Source of the DNA: Limnohabitans curvus
GTDB lineage: Bacteria > Pseudomonadota > Gammaproteobacteria > Burkholderiales > Burkholderiaceae_C
NCBI RefSeq assembly: GCF_003063475.1
Contig: NZ_NESP01000001.1
Span: 620,001-684,000, forward strand
Direction: 5' to 3'
Length of the DNA: 64,000 nt
The notes beneath the pieces are model-generated. The model worked only from the letters and a program-made list of their open reading frames with translations. It did no database searches and was not told where the DNA came from. Positions 46,494 through 57,832 of this stretch are shown here, piece by piece (within the stretch, counting starts at the first letter, position 1; each line of letters starts with the position of its first letter). The position numbers and the translations under genes are program-made.

Positions 46494-47495
46494 CTATTTG
46501 TGGCTGAGGGCGTTGCTCACCAACTTGGACGTGATGTCCACAATTTGAATCATCCGGTCGTAAGCCATGCGCGTGGGGCCTATGACGCCCAGCGTACCCA
46601 CCACGAGGCCGTCTACCTCGTAGGGAGCGCTCACCACCGACAGCTCTTCCATCGGCACGATTTTGCTTTCGCCGCCGATGTAAATACGGACACCTTCGGC
46701 CTGAGCGGAGCTATCGAGCAAACGCACCAGCTGTGCTTTTTGTTCAAACAAATCAAAAGCACGGCGCAGGTTGCCCATGTCGCTGGAAAAGTCACTCACC
46801 GACAGCAAATTACGTTCGCCACTGACCACCACATTGTCTTGCGCTTGGGTCAAGGCCTCGGTGCTTACCTGCACCGCGGCTTGCATCAAGGTGGCAATTT
46901 CGCCCCGCAGTGATTCCACCTCGGCCAAGAGTTTTTCGCGCACCTGCTCAATCGCCATGCCCGCGAAATGGTGGTTCAAATAGTTAGATGCTTCCACCAA
47001 CTGCGAGGCCGAGTAGTCGGTTTCGGTGAACAGCACGCGGTTCTGCACATCGCCCTCGGGCGACACGATGATGACCAACAAACGCCGGTCCGACAGACGT
47101 AAAAACTCAATGTGGCGAAACACCGAGCTGCGGCGCGGCGCAATCACCACCCCCACAAAATGCGACAAATCAGACAGCAGATGTGCGGCATTGGCGATCA
47201 CTTTTTGCGGCTGATCTGGGGCCAACGTCGGGGTTTGCATGTGGCTGCGCTCAGCGGTGAGCATGGTGTCCACAAACAGGCGATAGCCCAGCGCCGTGGG
47301 AATGCGCCCTGCTGAGGTGTGGGGGCTGGCAATGAGGCCCAACTCCTCCAAATCCGACATCACATTGCGGATGGTCGCGGGCGACAACTCGATGCCCGTG
47401 GCGCGAGACAACGTGCGCGATCCGACGGGTTGCCCGTCAGCGATGTAGCGCTCTACCAGCGCTTTGAGCAATAACTTGGCGCGATCGTCTAGCAT
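46494..47495 (-). CDS. hrcA: Heat-inducible transcription repressor HrcA
   Basis: A 333-residue repressor that binds CIRCE elements; GroEL is its usual cofactor. The winged helix is at the N-terminus ([30 protein letters not shown], then [18 protein letters not shown] and [20 protein letters not shown]), followed by the GAF-like regulatory domain. The ATG at 47495 has AGGA at 5 bases and fits the family. It is divergent from nadK, with only 39 bp between. A perfect CIRCE element lies before rpoH at 62635. No dnaK, grpE or groE gene is in view. Confidence 0.96.
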   Translation of the reverse strand: MLDDRAKLLLKALVERYIADGQPVGSRTLSRATGIELSPATIRNVMSDLEELGLIASPHTSAGRIPTALGYRLFVDTMLTAERSHMQTPTLAPDQPQKVIANAAHLLSDLSHFVGVVIAPRRSSVFRHIEFLRLSDRRLLVIIVSPEGDVQNRVLFTETDYSASQLVEASNYLNHHFAGMAIEQVREKLLAEVESLRGEIATLMQAAVQVSTEALTQAQDNVVVSGERNLLSVSDFSSDMGNLRRAFDLFEQKAQLVRLLDSSAQAEGVRIYIGGESKIVPMEELSVVSAPYEVDGLVVGTLGVIGPTRMAYDRMIQIVDITSKLVSNALSHK

Positions 47496-47534
47496 GGTCA
47501 TCCTGTTGTCGAATTTTAGTGATGTAATTTGCCT

Positions 47535-48431
47535 ATGAAATCGAAGTTTCGTCAGATTGCCTTGCTTGGGAAATACCACTTGAACTCGGGTTCAAGCGCT
47601 AACCCATCTTCCCGCAAAACCCTAGAGGAAATTGCGCAGTTCTTGCACACGCTGGGCTGTGAAGTCATCCTAGAGCATGACACAGCAGCCGGCTCGGGCC
47701 TGAGTGGCTACACGGTGATGGGCATCGAAGAAATTGGCACATCTTGCGACTTGGCCATTGTGCTGGGTGGCGACGGCACCATGCTGGGCTACGCCCGCCA
47801 ACTGGCACCACACAACGTACCGCTCATTGGTATCAACCAAGGTCGCTTGGGCTTCATCACTGACATTCCTTTGAATGAAGTCAAAAACACACTGACCGCC
47901 ATGCTGGGCGGCGGCTATGAGGAAGACCGCCGCGCATTGATGCGCGCCAAGGTATGGCGCGATGGCCATTGCGTGTTCAATGCCTTGGCCCTGAACGACG
48001 TGGTGGTCAACCGTGGCGCCACCAGCGGCATGCTGGAAGTACGCGTCGCCATTGATGGCCGGTTTGTGGCGAACCAGCGCGCTGACGGCGTCATCATTGC
48101 AACGCCCACAGGCTCTACCGCTTACTCTCTATCCGTCGGCGGCCCGCTGCTGCACCCGTCCTTGCCGGCCTGGGTCATGGCACCGATTGCACCGCACACA
48201 CTGTCCAACCGCCCCATCGTGCTGTCCGACACCGGCGAGGTGACGATTGACCTGGTGGCTGGCCGTGACGCCAGTGCTAACTTTGACATGCAGTCACTCG
48301 CATCACTGCTGATTGGCGACCGCATCACGGTGAAGCGCTCCAACTACCACGCCACCTTTTTGCACCCACGCGGCTGGAGCTATTACGACACCTTGCGTCA
48401 AAAACTGCACTGGAACGAGGGTGTGGCATGA
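47535..48431 (+). CDS. nadK: NAD kinase
   Basis: A 298-residue ATP-NAD kinase that makes NADP. The GGDGT motif lies at residues 78-82 ([17 protein letters not shown]), with [16 protein letters not shown] and [19 protein letters not shown] downstream. The ATG at 47535 is chosen over an in-frame TTG two codons upstream. First gene of nadK-recN-rapZ, overlapping recN by four bases. Confidence 0.97.
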   Translation: MKSKFRQIALLGKYHLNSGSSANPSSRKTLEEIAQFLHTLGCEVILEHDTAAGSGLSGYTVMGIEEIGTSCDLAIVLGGDGTMLGYARQLAPHNVPLIGINQGRLGFITDIPLNEVKNTLTAMLGGGYEEDRRALMRAKVWRDGHCVFNALALNDVVVNRGATSGMLEVRVAIDGRFVANQRADGVIIATPTGSTAYSLSVGGPLLHPSLPAWVMAPIAPHTLSNRPIVLSDTGEVTIDLVAGRDASANFDMQSLASLLIGDRITVKRSNYHATFLHPRGWSYYDTLRQKLHWNEGVA

Positions 48432-50101
48432 GTCTGCAGCACATCGTTTTGCGCGATTTTGTGATCGTGCGCGAGCTGGATCTCGACTTGTCGAGCGGTT
48501 TTTCTGCGCTCACCGGCGAGACCGGTGCTGGCAAATCGATTTTGATTGACGCCTTGCAACTGGTGCTGGGCGCACGTGCTGAAAGCAGCGTGGTGCGCGA
48601 AGGTGCCGCCCGTGCCGAGATTTGCGCTGAGTTCGACACCAGATCCGACATCTTGCAATGGCTAGACGACGAAGGTTTTGCTGACATCACTGCCACTGAC
48701 CCCCTGCTGCTCAAACGCACCATTGACGCGCAAGGCAAAAGCCGGGCATGGATCAACGGCAGTCCCGCCACCGCCACCCAGCTGCGCGCTTTGGGAGACA
48801 TGGTTCTGGACATCCACGGTCAACACGCGTGGCAAAGCCTGACCCGCCCCGAGGCAGTACGCGGCTTGCTCGACGCTTATGCCGGTGTGAACCTGCAGGG
48901 CCTGACACAAACTTGGACGCAATGGCGCCAAGCCACCCAAGCCCTGCACGAGGCGCGCACCGCGCAGGCCACACTGCAAGAAGAGCGCGAGCGTTTGCTG
49001 TGGCAAATTGCCGAGGTCGACAAGCTTGCGCCCGCCGCAGACGAGTGGGATGAGCTCAACAGCCAGCACACCCGCCTCTCGAACGCACGAGCCTTGATGG
49101 ATGCCGCGCAGGCAGCCATCCAAGCCTTAGAAGACGACGACAGCGGCGCACTACGCCTGTTGACCAAAGCCCAAGACACGCTGCAAGACCAGACCGATGT
49201 GGAGCCCGAATTCACCGCGCTGGTGGACGTGCTGGCCTCTAGCCTTGCACAAGCGGGCGATGTGGCGCATTCGCTCAACGCCTATTTGAGCCGCACCGAG
49301 CTCGACCCTGCGCGATTGCAAACACTGGACGACCGCATGTCGCTGTGGATGTCTTTGGCGCGTCGCTTCAAGCGCACACCGCAAGAACTGCCTGCGCTGT
49401 ACCTTGAGTGGAAAACCCGTTTGACGCAGCTCGATGCCGCCACAGACCTCGAAGCCCTTGAGGCCACAGAAGCCAAAGCCGCAGCGGCGTATCAAACGCA
49501 AGCCCGCAAGGTTTCGCAAGCTCGCACACAAGCTGCGCCCAAGCTAGCCACCGCCATCACCCAAGCTATGCAAGGCTTGGGCATGCAAGGCGGCCGCTTT
49601 GAGGTGCAGTTGGAAAAAACTGAGCAACCTACGGCCAGCGGCCTAGAGGGCATCACCTTCTTGGTGGCAGGCCACCCCGGCAGCACACCGCGCCCCGTGG
49701 GCAAAGTGGCTTCGGGTGGTGAGCTGTCGCGCATTGCCTTGGCCATTGCCGTGACGACCAGCGAACTAGGCACGGCGCAAACCCTCATCTTTGACGAAGT
49801 CGATTCAGGCGTGGGCGGCGCTGTGGCCGAGACCGTGGGCCGGTTGATGAAACAACTCGGCATTGACCGCCAAGTGCTGGCCGTGACCCACTTGCCGCAA
49901 GTCGCCGCCTGTGCCGACCACCACTTGGTGGTCTCCAAACACAGCGATGCACAAGGCACATCCAGTCAAGTGACCGCCCTCAGTGACGATGCACGCGTGA
50001 ACGAAATTGCACGCATGCTGGGCGGCGAAAAGGTGTCAGACACCACCCTCGCCCACGCACGTGAAATGCTTCAAACTTCTGCAAAGACTGGCAAACAATG
50101 A
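48428..50101 (+). CDS. recN: DNA repair protein RecN
   Basis: A 557-residue SMC-like ATPase used in double-strand break repair. Walker A is GETGAGKS (residues 30-37); coiled-coil segments fill about 150-360; the signature [17 protein letters not shown] and Walker [14 protein letters not shown] are near the C-terminus. It overlaps nadK (ATGA) and rapZ (ATGA). I see no LexA-type box before it, unlike E. coli recN, so SOS control here is doubtful. Confidence 0.97.
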   Translation: MSLQHIVLRDFVIVRELDLDLSSGFSALTGETGAGKSILIDALQLVLGARAESSVVREGAARAEICAEFDTRSDILQWLDDEGFADITATDPLLLKRTIDAQGKSRAWINGSPATATQLRALGDMVLDIHGQHAWQSLTRPEAVRGLLDAYAGVNLQGLTQTWTQWRQATQALHEARTAQATLQEERERLLWQIAEVDKLAPAADEWDELNSQHTRLSNARALMDAAQAAIQALEDDDSGALRLLTKAQDTLQDQTDVEPEFTALVDVLASSLAQAGDVAHSLNAYLSRTELDPARLQTLDDRMSLWMSLARRFKRTPQELPALYLEWKTRLTQLDAATDLEALEATEAKAAAAYQTQARKVSQARTQAAPKLATAITQAMQGLGMQGGRFEVQLEKTEQPTASGLEGITFLVAGHPGSTPRPVGKVASGGELSRIALAIAVTTSELGTAQTLIFDEVDSGVGGAVAETVGRLMKQLGIDRQVLAVTHLPQVAACADHHLVVSKHSDAQGTSSQVTALSDDARVNEIARMLGGEKVSDTTLAHAREMLQTSAKTGKQ

Positions 50102-50976
50102 AACAAGAACTGGTGCTCATCACAGGCATGTCGGGCTCGGGCAAGTCCGTGGCCCTGAACGCACTGGAAGACGCAGGCTACTACTGCGTGGACAACCTGC
50201 CGCCTGAGTTGCTGCTGCCCTTTGTTCAGCTGGAAGAGCAACAAAGCATCGGCAAAGTCGCCATTGCGATGGATGTGCGCAGCGCCAGCTCATTGCCTTT
50301 GGTGCCTGCGCAGCTGGCCCATTTGCGCCTGATGGATGTGGATGTACGCTTGCTGTTCTTGGATGCCACCACTGAAATTTTGGTACACCGTTTTTCTGAA
50401 ACGCGTCGCCGTCACCCGCTGTCGCGTCAAGACGGACAAGACGTGATTCGTGACCAGCAGCGCGATTTGGTCGAAGCCATTGAGCTAGAACGCGAGCTGT
50501 TGTCTGAGTTGCGCGAGGAATCACACATCATCGACACCAGCTTGTTGCGCAGCAGCAAGTTGCAGGGCTATATCAAGTCGCTCATCTCGGCGCCTGCCAC
50601 ACAGCTGACCTTGATGTTTGAATCTTTCGCCTTCAAACGCGGCATCCCCGTGCATGCCGACTATGTGTTTGACGTGCGCATGCTGCCCAACCCGCACTAC
50701 GAACCTGCCTTGCGTCCGCTCACTGGACGCGACGCCCCCGTGGCCGATTGGTTGGCCGAGCACGGCGCGGTAGAAAAAATGGCGAGCCAGATCACCGATT
50801 TCATGAACACTTGGCTGCCTGACCTCAACCAAGACCACCGCAGCTATGTGACGGTGGCCATTGGTTGTACGGGCGGGCAACACCGTTCGGTGTATTTGGT
50901 GGAGTTGCTATCCAAGCGATTTGCCGCTGAGTGGGTCACGCTCAAACGTCACCGCGAATTAGATGTTGCGCCTTAA
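50098..50976 (+). CDS. rapZ: RNase adapter protein RapZ
   Basis: A 292-residue P-loop protein: Walker A GMSGSGKS at residues 10-17, then [20 protein letters not shown], and the C-terminal RNA-binding/sensor domain with [16 protein letters not shown]. In E. coli RapZ guides RNase E to the GlmZ sRNA to balance GlmS levels; whether this target exists here is unknown. Its stop shares TTAA (50973-50976) with the convergent mutY stop. Confidence 0.97.
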   Translation: MKQELVLITGMSGSGKSVALNALEDAGYYCVDNLPPELLLPFVQLEEQQSIGKVAIAMDVRSASSLPLVPAQLAHLRLMDVDVRLLFLDATTEILVHRFSETRRRHPLSRQDGQDVIRDQQRDLVEAIELERELLSELREESHIIDTSLLRSSKLQGYIKSLISAPATQLTLMFESFAFKRGIPVHADYVFDVRMLPNPHYEPALRPLTGRDAPVADWLAEHGAVEKMASQITDFMNTWLPDLNQDHRSYVTVAIGCTGGQHRSVYLVELLSKRFAAEWVTLKRHRELDVAP

Positions 50977-52022
50977 CGCGTTAGCAGTTTACGAATAGGC
51001 GCGGGCAGCCCCAATGCGGGCCAATCGACACCTGCCACCCACTGCCCCTCACCCATCGCAGCACCCAATTTCACGGTATTGGGTAAGTTCAGCTGCACCG
51101 GATGCAAATGCAAATCTTTGTGCGTCAGCACATGTTTGAACACCCCGCCCTCCTGCAACTGCGCGTGGTACTTGGCTGGCAAAGCAGCCAGCAAGGTGTC
51201 AAAGCTTTCAAACACCGGCAAGCAATACAAACCCGCCCACACACCCTTTTGTGGGCGCTGCATCAGCCACACATCACCATCGCGTGTGACGGCGTGCAAC
51301 AACCACAACTGCTCTGACGTGCGTTTGAGTTTGCGTGTTTTGACGGGATACGCTTCGGGCTGACCTTGCGCCTTGGCCATGCAAGCATCTGCCACGGGGC
51401 ATTGCCCACATTGCGGTTTTTTAGGCGTACACACGGTCGCACCTAAATCCATCACACCTTGGGTGTACCGCGGCATGGCCTTCTTCACATCTCGCTGGGG
51501 CAACATGGTTTGGGCGATGGCCCACAAGTCTTTCTCCACACGCGATGAAGCCAAGTCTTCTTTGAAACCTAAATAGCGTGTGAGCACACGTTTGACGTTG
51601 CCATCCAAAATCGCAATCGGTTCGCCAAAGCACAGCGAAGCCACGGCCGCAGCGGTGGAGCGGCCAATGCCGGGCAAGGTTTGCAAAGTTTCAGAGCTGC
51701 GCGGAAACACGCCGCCATGCAAAGCCACCACGTCTTGCGCGGCCCGGTGCATGTTGCGGGCGCGGCTGTAGTAGCCCAAACCACTCCACAAGCCCAGCAC
51801 CTCGTCTTGGTGCGCAGCGGCCAAATCAGCCACCGTGGGAAAACGCGCCATGAAGCGTGCGAAGTACTCGCACACCGTCACCACTTGGGTTTGTTGCAAC
51901 ATGATTTCGGACAACCACACGGCATACGGGTCTTGTGTGTTTTGCCACGGCAGGTCGTGACGGCCATGTTTTTTTTGCCACGTCACCACGGTGTCGCCAA
52001 AGCTTTTGTTTTTTGCAGTCAT
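50973..52022 (-). CDS. mutY: Adenine DNA glycosylase MutY
   Basis: A 349-residue glycosylase that removes A opposite 8-oxoguanine. The catalytic Glu is in [15 protein letters not shown], the helix-hairpin-helix/Asp segment is [14 protein letters not shown], and the [4Fe-4S] loop is [17 protein letters not shown]. The C-terminal NUDIX-like domain recognises 8-oxoG. The ATG at 52022 overlaps the mutM stop (ATGA), so mutM-mutY, both 8-oxoG repair enzymes, are co-translated. Confidence 0.97.
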   Translation of the reverse strand: MTAKNKSFGDTVVTWQKKHGRHDLPWQNTQDPYAVWLSEIMLQQTQVVTVCEYFARFMARFPTVADLAAAHQDEVLGLWSGLGYYSRARNMHRAAQDVVALHGGVFPRSSETLQTLPGIGRSTAAAVASLCFGEPIAILDGNVKRVLTRYLGFKEDLASSRVEKDLWAIAQTMLPQRDVKKAMPRYTQGVMDLGATVCTPKKPQCGQCPVADACMAKAQGQPEAYPVKTRKLKRTSEQLWLLHAVTRDGDVWLMQRPQKGVWAGLYCLPVFESFDTLLAALPAKYHAQLQEGGVFKHVLTHKDLHLHPVQLNLPNTVKLGAAMGEGQWVAGVDWPALGLPAPIRKLLTR

Positions 52023-52834
52023 GGTTTTTGGCACGTGGGGCAGAAATAGGTGGAACGTTGGCCTTGTTGGATGCGGCGAATGGTGGTGCCGCACACGCGA
52101 CAAGGCTCGCCTGCGCGGTCATACACATGGGCTTCGAGTTGAAAGTAGCCCTGCTGGCCATCGGCATTTGAGAAGTCACGCAAGGTGCTGCCCCCCTTCT
52201 TCACCGCACGAGCCAACACATCAATGGTGGCCAACCGCAGCTTTGCGGCGCGTGGGCGACTGATGCGGTCTGCACGTGTGGCAGGGCGAATGCCTGCCAA
52301 GAACAGCGCCTCTGACGCATAAATATTGCCCACGCCCACCACCAGTGCGCCACCCAACAGCACTTGTTTGATGGCAGTTTTGCGTTTGCGCAAACCTTGC
52401 TGAAAGGCCTCTAACTCAAAGCCACCGTTCAATGGCTCGACGCCTAGGTGGCCCAACAGCTTGACCGCCTCGGCGCTTTGCTCGCTCGGCGCGTACACCA
52501 CCGCACCAAAACGGCGAGGATCATTGAGGCGCAACAAGCCATGCGTTGTGTCCAAATCGAAGTGGTCATGCATTTGTGGCGGACTTCGGTCATCACTGAA
52601 GCGCAAGCTGCCTGACATACCCAAATGCCACAGCAGCAACCCTTCATCCAAATCGACCAGCAGGTATTTGCCACGTCGACGCACCCGTAACACCTGGCGC
52701 CCCACCAACGCTTCAGGTTTGCATCCCAAAGGCCAACGCAGTGGCTTGCCCACCCGAACCGCCGTGATGCGCGCCCCAGCAATGCGATCAGCAAAGCTCA
52801 ACCGGGTGACTTCAACTTCGGGTAATTCGGGCAT
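52019..52834 (-). CDS. mutM: Formamidopyrimidine-DNA glycosylase (Fpg)
   Basis: A 271-residue bifunctional glycosylase/AP lyase for 8-oxoguanine and ring-opened purines. The catalytic N-terminal Pro2-Glu3 is in [29 protein letters not shown] and the C-terminal zinc finger [24 protein letters not shown] are intact. First gene of mutM-mutY; divergent from the TPR gene across 41 bp. Confidence 0.98.
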   Translation of the reverse strand: MPELPEVEVTRLSFADRIAGARITAVRVGKPLRWPLGCKPEALVGRQVLRVRRRGKYLLVDLDEGLLLWHLGMSGSLRFSDDRSPPQMHDHFDLDTTHGLLRLNDPRRFGAVVYAPSEQSAEAVKLLGHLGVEPLNGGFELEAFQQGLRKRKTAIKQVLLGGALVVGVGNIYASEALFLAGIRPATRADRISRPRAAKLRLATIDVLARAVKKGGSTLRDFSNADGQQGYFQLEAHVYDRAGEPCRVCGTTIRRIQQGQRSTYFCPTCQKP

Positions 52835-52875
52835 AGCACACTTAAGAAAAAACAGTCAGCGATTATGATGCGAGC

Positions 52876-54516
52876 ATGAAATTCCCCTTGCCTGCAGCCC
52901 GTCTTTGGGCCTTGCGCCTTGCCCTGTTAACAGCCGCCACGTGCGCGCTACCTGTTATGGGGAACGCACAAACCGATGGCTCGCAAGCCGCGCCCAACTC
53001 AGCCATCACCGGCGAGTTGCTGTACGAGATCTTGTTGGGCGAACTCAATTTACGCCAGGGCGAGCCCGCCGCTGGTTTTTCACTCTTGCTCGATGCGGCT
53101 CGCAAGTCCAACGACGTGCAGCTGTATGACCGCGCCGTAGAGATTGCCTTACAAGCCCGCTCGGGCGATGGCGCCTTGATGGCAGCCCGGGCATGGTCGC
53201 AAGCCTGGCCACAAGACCGCAAGGCCAACAACCAAGTGCTGCAAATTTTGTTGGCACTCAACCAAGTCACCGAAAGCTTAGAGCCTCTTAAAAAGGAATT
53301 GGCCTTGGCGCCGGATCTGGAACGTGACGCCGTGATCAGTCTGATTCCTCGCCACTACGCACGCGTCACCGACAAAAAGCGTGCCACCAGCGTGGTGACG
53401 CAAGCGCTTGACCCCTACTTAAGCCAATCAAGCACCGCCGCCTCTGCATGGACCACATTGGGACGCATGCGCATCAGCAGCAACGACATGGACGGCGCAC
53501 TCGATGCAGCAAAAAAGGGGCAATCCGCCGACGCCAAGGCCCAGGGCCCCGTGTTGTTGGCTTTGGAGTTGATGGGCAAAAAGGTGTCCGAAGCAGAAGC
53601 TTTGGTGACACAAGCCCTGCGCCGACAAGAAGGCACAGAGTTGGCCATGAGCTATGTGCGTGTGTTGATTGAATTAGAACGTTACACCGATGCGTCTGAG
53701 CAGCTCCAGGCCATCACGCGTAAAGACCCTAAGTTGGCTGATGCTTGGTTGGTGCTGGGTTCGCTGCAATTCGAACAAGGCCAAGACAAACTCGCCGAAG
53801 CCTCATTGGCTCGCTATGTGGCATTGGCCACACAAACCCCCTCTGACAACAGCACACGCGGTCTCACGCAAGCGCAAACACGTCGCGCCACCCTGCTTGC
53901 TCGCCAAGGCAAGATGTCCCAAGCGCGTGAACTGATTGCCAAGCTACCGGCGAACAATGCGGATGAACAGCGCAGCCGGTTGCTCGCAGAAGTGCAACTC
54001 TTACGGGATCACAGCCAATGGCAAGCCGCATTTGACTTGCTCGCCGCCAACAGCGGCGATGACATCGACTTGATGTACGAGCAAGCCATGCTGGCAGAAA
54101 AACTTCACCGCATCGACGAGATGGAAAAGCTCTTACGTGCCGTGATTGCCAAAAACCCGAGCTATTACAACGCGTACAACGCGCTAGGATTTTCACTGGC
54201 TGATCGCAACTTGCGCTTGCCAGAAGCCAAGCAACTGATCGTCAAGGCTCTGACCTTTGCGCCTGATGACCCTTTCATCACGGACAGCTTGGGCTGGGTC
54301 GAGTTCCGTTTGGGCAATCTCACCTCGGCCTTGAGCTATCTGCAAAAGGCCTACAAAGGCCGTGCTGATGCCGAGATTGCGGCCCACCTAGGCGAAGTGC
54401 TGTGGCGCATGAAGCGTCAAGACGAGGCCATTCAAATTTGGCGAGAAGGCTTAAGCACGTCACCGAACAACGAGACCTTGCAAGAAACCCTGCAACGCCT
54501 CAAACCGGCACTGTGA
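52876..54516 (+). CDS. Exported tetratricopeptide-repeat protein
   Basis: A 546-residue protein with an N-terminal signal (LRLALLTAATCALPVMGNAQ) and repeated TPR-like helical pairs across most of its length, clearest at YNALGFSLADRNLRLPEAKQL and DSLGWVEFRLGNLTSALSYL near residues 435-490. TPR proteins act as scaffolds. It is the first gene of the TPR-lolB-ispE-tRNA-Gln-prs block seen in Burkholderiales; position next to lolB suggests an envelope role, which is inference. Confidence 0.87.
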   Translation: MKFPLPAARLWALRLALLTAATCALPVMGNAQTDGSQAAPNSAITGELLYEILLGELNLRQGEPAAGFSLLLDAARKSNDVQLYDRAVEIALQARSGDGALMAARAWSQAWPQDRKANNQVLQILLALNQVTESLEPLKKELALAPDLERDAVISLIPRHYARVTDKKRATSVVTQALDPYLSQSSTAASAWTTLGRMRISSNDMDGALDAAKKGQSADAKAQGPVLLALELMGKKVSEAEALVTQALRRQEGTELAMSYVRVLIELERYTDASEQLQAITRKDPKLADAWLVLGSLQFEQGQDKLAEASLARYVALATQTPSDNSTRGLTQAQTRRATLLARQGKMSQARELIAKLPANNADEQRSRLLAEVQLLRDHSQWQAAFDLLAANSGDDIDLMYEQAMLAEKLHRIDEMEKLLRAVIAKNPSYYNAYNALGFSLADRNLRLPEAKQLIVKALTFAPDDPFITDSLGWVEFRLGNLTSALSYLQKAYKGRADAEIAAHLGEVLWRMKRQDEAIQIWREGLSTSPNNETLQETLQRLKPAL

Positions 54517-54518
54517 CC

Positions 54519-55013
54519 ATGCGCGGTTGGTTTGTTGCCTTGCTCACGGGCTTCATGTTGCTTGGCTGCACCACGCCTAGTCGCACCGCCAAAGCCCTGA
54601 GCGCTGAACAAGTCAGCCAGCCCGAGTGGCAAGGCCGCATCAGTGTGGAGGTAAACGGCGAAGCCCCCTCGTCAATGAGCGCCAGTTTTCTGTTGCGCGG
54701 CGACGCAAAGAATGGCGAGCTTGATTTGTATTCCCCCCTCGGCACCACGCTGGGTGCTTTGCAGTGGACACCCCAATTCGCGCAACTCAGCGATGGCAGC
54801 AAACACCAATACTTCAGCTCTTTGGAAGAATTGACAGAGAAAGCCACGGGAGCAGCGCTGCCTATTGATGCCATCTTTGGCTGGCTGCAAGGCCGCGATG
54901 TGTCCACCACGGGCTGGACAGCCGACTTGTCAGCCATCTCACAAGGTTCGCTGAGTGCACGCCGCACAACCCCGTCGCCTGAAGTGACGCTGCGCATCAA
55001 ACTCGACCAGTAA
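54519..55013 (+). CDS. lolB: Outer-membrane lipoprotein receptor LolB
   Basis: A 164-residue lipoprotein: signal MRGWFVALLTGFMLLGC with the acylated Cys17. The mature part (PEWQGRISVEVNGEAPSSMSA, then LDLYSPLGTTLGALQWT and the IFGWLQGRD block) fits LolB, which receives lipoproteins from LolA at the outer membrane. It starts 2 bp after the TPR stop and 3 bp before ispE. Confidence 0.92.
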   Translation: MRGWFVALLTGFMLLGCTTPSRTAKALSAEQVSQPEWQGRISVEVNGEAPSSMSASFLLRGDAKNGELDLYSPLGTTLGALQWTPQFAQLSDGSKHQYFSSLEELTEKATGAALPIDAIFGWLQGRDVSTTGWTADLSAISQGSLSARRTTPSPEVTLRIKLDQ

Positions 55014-55016
55014 ACC

Positions 55017-55862
55017 ATGCGCTCGCTCCACCACCTTTTAGCCCCAGCCAAGCTCAACCTGTTTTTGCACATCACAGGCCGACGCGACGACGGTTATCAC
55101 TTGCTGCAGTCCGTCTTCATGTTGATCGACTGGTGCGACACCCTGCACTTTGATGTACGCGACGACGGCCTGATCACGCGCGAAGACCTCACCCTGGCAC
55201 TACCCGCAGACGATTTGGTCACGCGCGCCGCACGCGCGCTGCAACAAGCCAGCGGGACCACGTTGGGTGCGCACATCGCCATTGAAAAACACATCCCTGC
55301 GCAAGCTGGCATGGGTGGTGGCTCGTCTGATGCAGCCACCACGTTGTTGGCACTCAACCGTTTGTGGGGCTTGAATTGGCCGCTGCCCAAGCTCATGCCG
55401 TTGGGACTCACTTTGGGTGCAGATGTGCCGTTTTTCATGGGTGGCCACAACGCTTGGGTAGAGGGTATTGGCGAAAAAATCACACCGATTCAGCTGCCCG
55501 AAAGTCGCTTTGTGGTGGTCAAACCGAACGCCGGTTTAGAGACTGCAAAAATTTTTCGTCACCCAGAGCTGCAACGCGCTACAGAAACTGCTACAATGCC
55601 GGTCTTCGCTGTTGATCCTTACGGTTTCGGTCGTAACGATTTGCAGCCAGTCGCTCAAGCGCTGTGCCCAGAAATAACCGAAGCCCTTCAGTGGTTAGGT
55701 TCTTTTGGATTAAGCCCACGTATGACCGGTTCTGGCAGCGCAGTGTTTGCCAAGTTACCCAACGGCTTGCTGATTAACTCAGCACCACGCGACTGGCAAA
55801 TACGAATATGCAGCAATATGGCAGTTCATCCACAAGCGGGGTGGGCAGCCAGCGAAAGTTAA
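55017..55862 (+). CDS. ispE: 4-diphosphocytidyl-2-C-methyl-D-erythritol kinase
   Basis: A 281-residue GHMP kinase of the MEP isoprenoid pathway. The N-terminus APAKLNLFLHITGRRDDGYHLL, the ATP loop AGMGGGSSDAATTL (97-110) and the C-terminal RMTGSGSAVFA motif are intact. A TGCTACAAT extended -10 sequence inside the gene at 55589-55597 could drive the downstream tRNA-Gln-prs. LolB-ispE-prs order is common in beta- and gammaproteobacteria. Confidence 0.97.
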   Translation: MRSLHHLLAPAKLNLFLHITGRRDDGYHLLQSVFMLIDWCDTLHFDVRDDGLITREDLTLALPADDLVTRAARALQQASGTTLGAHIAIEKHIPAQAGMGGGSSDAATTLLALNRLWGLNWPLPKLMPLGLTLGADVPFFMGGHNAWVEGIGEKITPIQLPESRFVVVKPNAGLETAKIFRHPELQRATETATMPVFAVDPYGFGRNDLQPVAQALCPEITEALQWLGSFGLSPRMTGSGSAVFAKLPNGLLINSAPRDWQIRICSNMAVHPQAGWAASES

Positions 55863-55894
55863 CGGTTGGTCGCTGCAAAGCGCCTGACCTGTGT

Positions 55895-55971
55895 AGGGGA
55901 GTCGCCAAGTTGGTTAAGGCACTGGATTTTGATTCCAGCATGCGAAGGTTCGAGTCCTTCTTCCCCTGCCA
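55895..55971 (+). tRNA. tRNA-Gln (TTG anticodon)
   Basis: A 77-base tRNA: GGGGAGTCGCCAAG start, anticodon stem-loop CTGGA-TTTTGAT-TCCAG (TTG), T-arm GTTCGAGTC and CCA end. It lies 32 bp after ispE and 84 bp before prs, as in many Burkholderiales. Confidence 0.97.
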
Positions 55972-56055
55972 AATTTTTTCAGAGCACATCAGTGCTAGGT
56001 TTGCAAGTGACGGCTTATTGCGTCATTGGTCTTGAAGCGAAAGTCACACGTCATC

Positions 56056-57030
56056 ATGTCGAACCACACCCCCGACTTCATGGTCTTTACCGGCAACGCC
56101 AATCCAACCTTGGCCGCCGAAATTGCAACCCACCTCGGTATCGAAGTTGGTGCAGCCCATGTGGGTCGCTTCTCTGACGGCGAAGTCACCGTCGAAATCA
56201 ACCAAAACGTGCGTGCCCGCGATGTATTCGTGGTGCAAAGCACTTGCGCCCCCACCAACGAAAGCTTGATGGAATTGCTGATCATGGTCGACGCGTTGAA
56301 GCGCGCCTCAGCAGAGCGTATCAGCGCGGTCATCCCGTACTTCGGCTACGCCCGTCAAGACCGTCGCCCACGTTCAAGCCGCGTGCCAATCTCTGCCAAA
56401 CTGGTGGCAGATTTGCTGCAAACCGCTGGCGTAGCCCGTGTGTTGACGATGGACTTGCACGCTGACCAAATTCAAGGTTTCTTCGACATCCCCGTCGACA
56501 ACATCTACGCCTCCCCTGTTTTGTTGGGCGACTTACGTACGAAAAACTACGAAGACCTGATCGTGGTGTCACCCGATGTAGGTGGCGTGGTGCGTGCCCG
56601 CGCTTTGGCCAAGCAACTCGGTTGCGATTTGGCCATCATCGACAAGCGTCGCCCCAAAGCCAACGTGTCTGAAGTGATGAACGTCATTGGTGACATCGAA
56701 GGCCGCAACTGCGTGATCATGGACGACATGATCGACACAGCAGGCACTTTGGTGAAAGCCGCTGAAGTCTTGAAAACGCGTGGTGCCAAAAAGGTTTACG
56801 CCTATTGCACACACCCCATCTTCTCTGGCCCTGCGATTGAACGCATTGCCAAAGGCGATGCCCTCGACGAAGTGGTGGTGACCAACACCATTCCTTTGAG
56901 CGAAGCTGGCCGCGCCTGCAAAAAAATTCGCCAACTCACCGTGGCTCCGTTGATCGCCGAAACGATCCAACGCATTGCCAGCGGCGAGTCGGTCATGAGT
57001 TTGTTCTCCGACCAAGACCAGCTGTTCTAA
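56056..57030 (+). CDS. prs: Ribose-phosphate pyrophosphokinase
   Basis: A 324-residue PRPP synthase, class [19 protein letters not shown] opens the domain; the flexible loop is [20 protein letters not shown]; the ribose-5-phosphate/PRPP loop is [17 protein letters not shown]. It makes PRPP for nucleotides, His and Trp. The ATG at 56056 fits; a longer frame to 56026 runs into the tRNA spacer. Confidence 0.98.
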   Translation: MSNHTPDFMVFTGNANPTLAAEIATHLGIEVGAAHVGRFSDGEVTVEINQNVRARDVFVVQSTCAPTNESLMELLIMVDALKRASAERISAVIPYFGYARQDRRPRSSRVPISAKLVADLLQTAGVARVLTMDLHADQIQGFFDIPVDNIYASPVLLGDLRTKNYEDLIVVSPDVGGVVRARALAKQLGCDLAIIDKRRPKANVSEVMNVIGDIEGRNCVIMDDMIDTAGTLVKAAEVLKTRGAKKVYAYCTHPIFSGPAIERIAKGDALDEVVVTNTIPLSEAGRACKKIRQLTVAPLIAETIQRIASGESVMSLFSDQDQLF

Positions 57031-57064
57031 ACAGCTGACGCTTTCGTCGTCGAACATCACCTCG

Positions 57065-57097
57065 GGCTGCCTTCCTTGTGTTGTGCAGCCTATTTTT
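57065..57097 (+). terminator. Weak terminator candidate between prs and rplY
   Basis: GGCTGC (57065-57070) pairs with GCAGCC (57085-57090) around a 14-base loop, followed by TATTTTT. The stem is short, so partial read-through into rplY is likely. Confidence 0.3.
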
Positions 57098-57144
57098 GAA
57101 ACTGGAGCCACACTGGTCGCGGTGGGTTCTTACTGGAGTTAATT

Positions 57145-57765
57145 ATGAAATTTGTCGCTTTTGAGCGCGCTAAGCAGGGAACGGGTGCGAGCCGCCGTCT
57201 GCGTATCACTGGCCGTACACCTGGCATCGTCTATGGTGGCACCGCTGAACCCACATTGATCGAACTCGATCACAACGCTTTGTGGCACGCCTTGAAGAAA
57301 GAAGCTTTCCACGCTTCTGTCTTGCAGATGGAACACGCCGGCAAAACAACCGAAGTGTTGTTGCGCGACGTGCAATACCACCCCTTCAAGCAACTCGTCT
57401 TGCACATCGACTTCCAACGCATCGATGCCAACACCAAGATGAAGAAAAAAGTGCCTTTGCACTACTCTGGCGAAGAAAACTCTCCAGCTGTGAAAGTTGA
57501 CCAATGCTTGATCAACCACATCGCCACTGAACTGGAAATCTCTTGCATGCCAAAAGATTTGCCAGAGTTCATCGCTGTGGACTTGAGCAACTTGACCAAA
57601 GGTCACTCTTTGCACGCCAAAGACATCACCCTGCCCGCAGGCGTGACCGTTGTGGCGCCTGGCAGCTCCAACCCTGTGTTGGTCGCTGTGGTGGCAACAA
57701 AAGCTGAGGCACCTACACCTCAAGAAGCCGCCGCTGCTGCTGGCGACAACAAAAAGAAGAAGTAA
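57145..57765 (+). CDS. rplY: 50S ribosomal protein L25 (Ctc form)
   Basis: A 206-residue L25/TL5/Ctc protein that binds 5S rRNA. The N-terminal L25 domain ([23 protein letters not shown]) is followed by the TL5 beta domain; the tail is Ala/Lys-rich ([11 protein letters not shown]). The long form is usual in betaproteobacteria. Between prs and pth, with a terminator after it. Confidence 0.97.
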   Translation: MKFVAFERAKQGTGASRRLRITGRTPGIVYGGTAEPTLIELDHNALWHALKKEAFHASVLQMEHAGKTTEVLLRDVQYHPFKQLVLHIDFQRIDANTKMKKKVPLHYSGEENSPAVKVDQCLINHIATELEISCMPKDLPEFIAVDLSNLTKGHSLHAKDITLPAGVTVVAPGSSNPVLVAVVATKAEAPTPQEAAAAAGDNKKKK

Positions 57766-57787
57766 TCTCGTTTAGAGATCGCTTTGA

Positions 57788-57818
57788 ACGGCCCACTTCG
57801 GTGGGCCGTTTTGCTTTT
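57788..57818 (+). terminator. Rho-independent terminator after rplY
   Basis: ACGGCCCAC-TTCG-GTGGGCCGT followed by TTTGCTTTT, a 9-bp stem with a UUCG loop, 15 bp before pth. Confidence 0.92.
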
Positions 57819-57832
57819 GGAATAATCATCAC

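Noticed and set aside
48380..48431. LexA box before recN, as in E. coli
   Set aside because: recN overlaps nadK by four bases and no CTG-N10-CAG sequence with good flanks is seen just upstream; recN appears to be driven from the nadK promoter.
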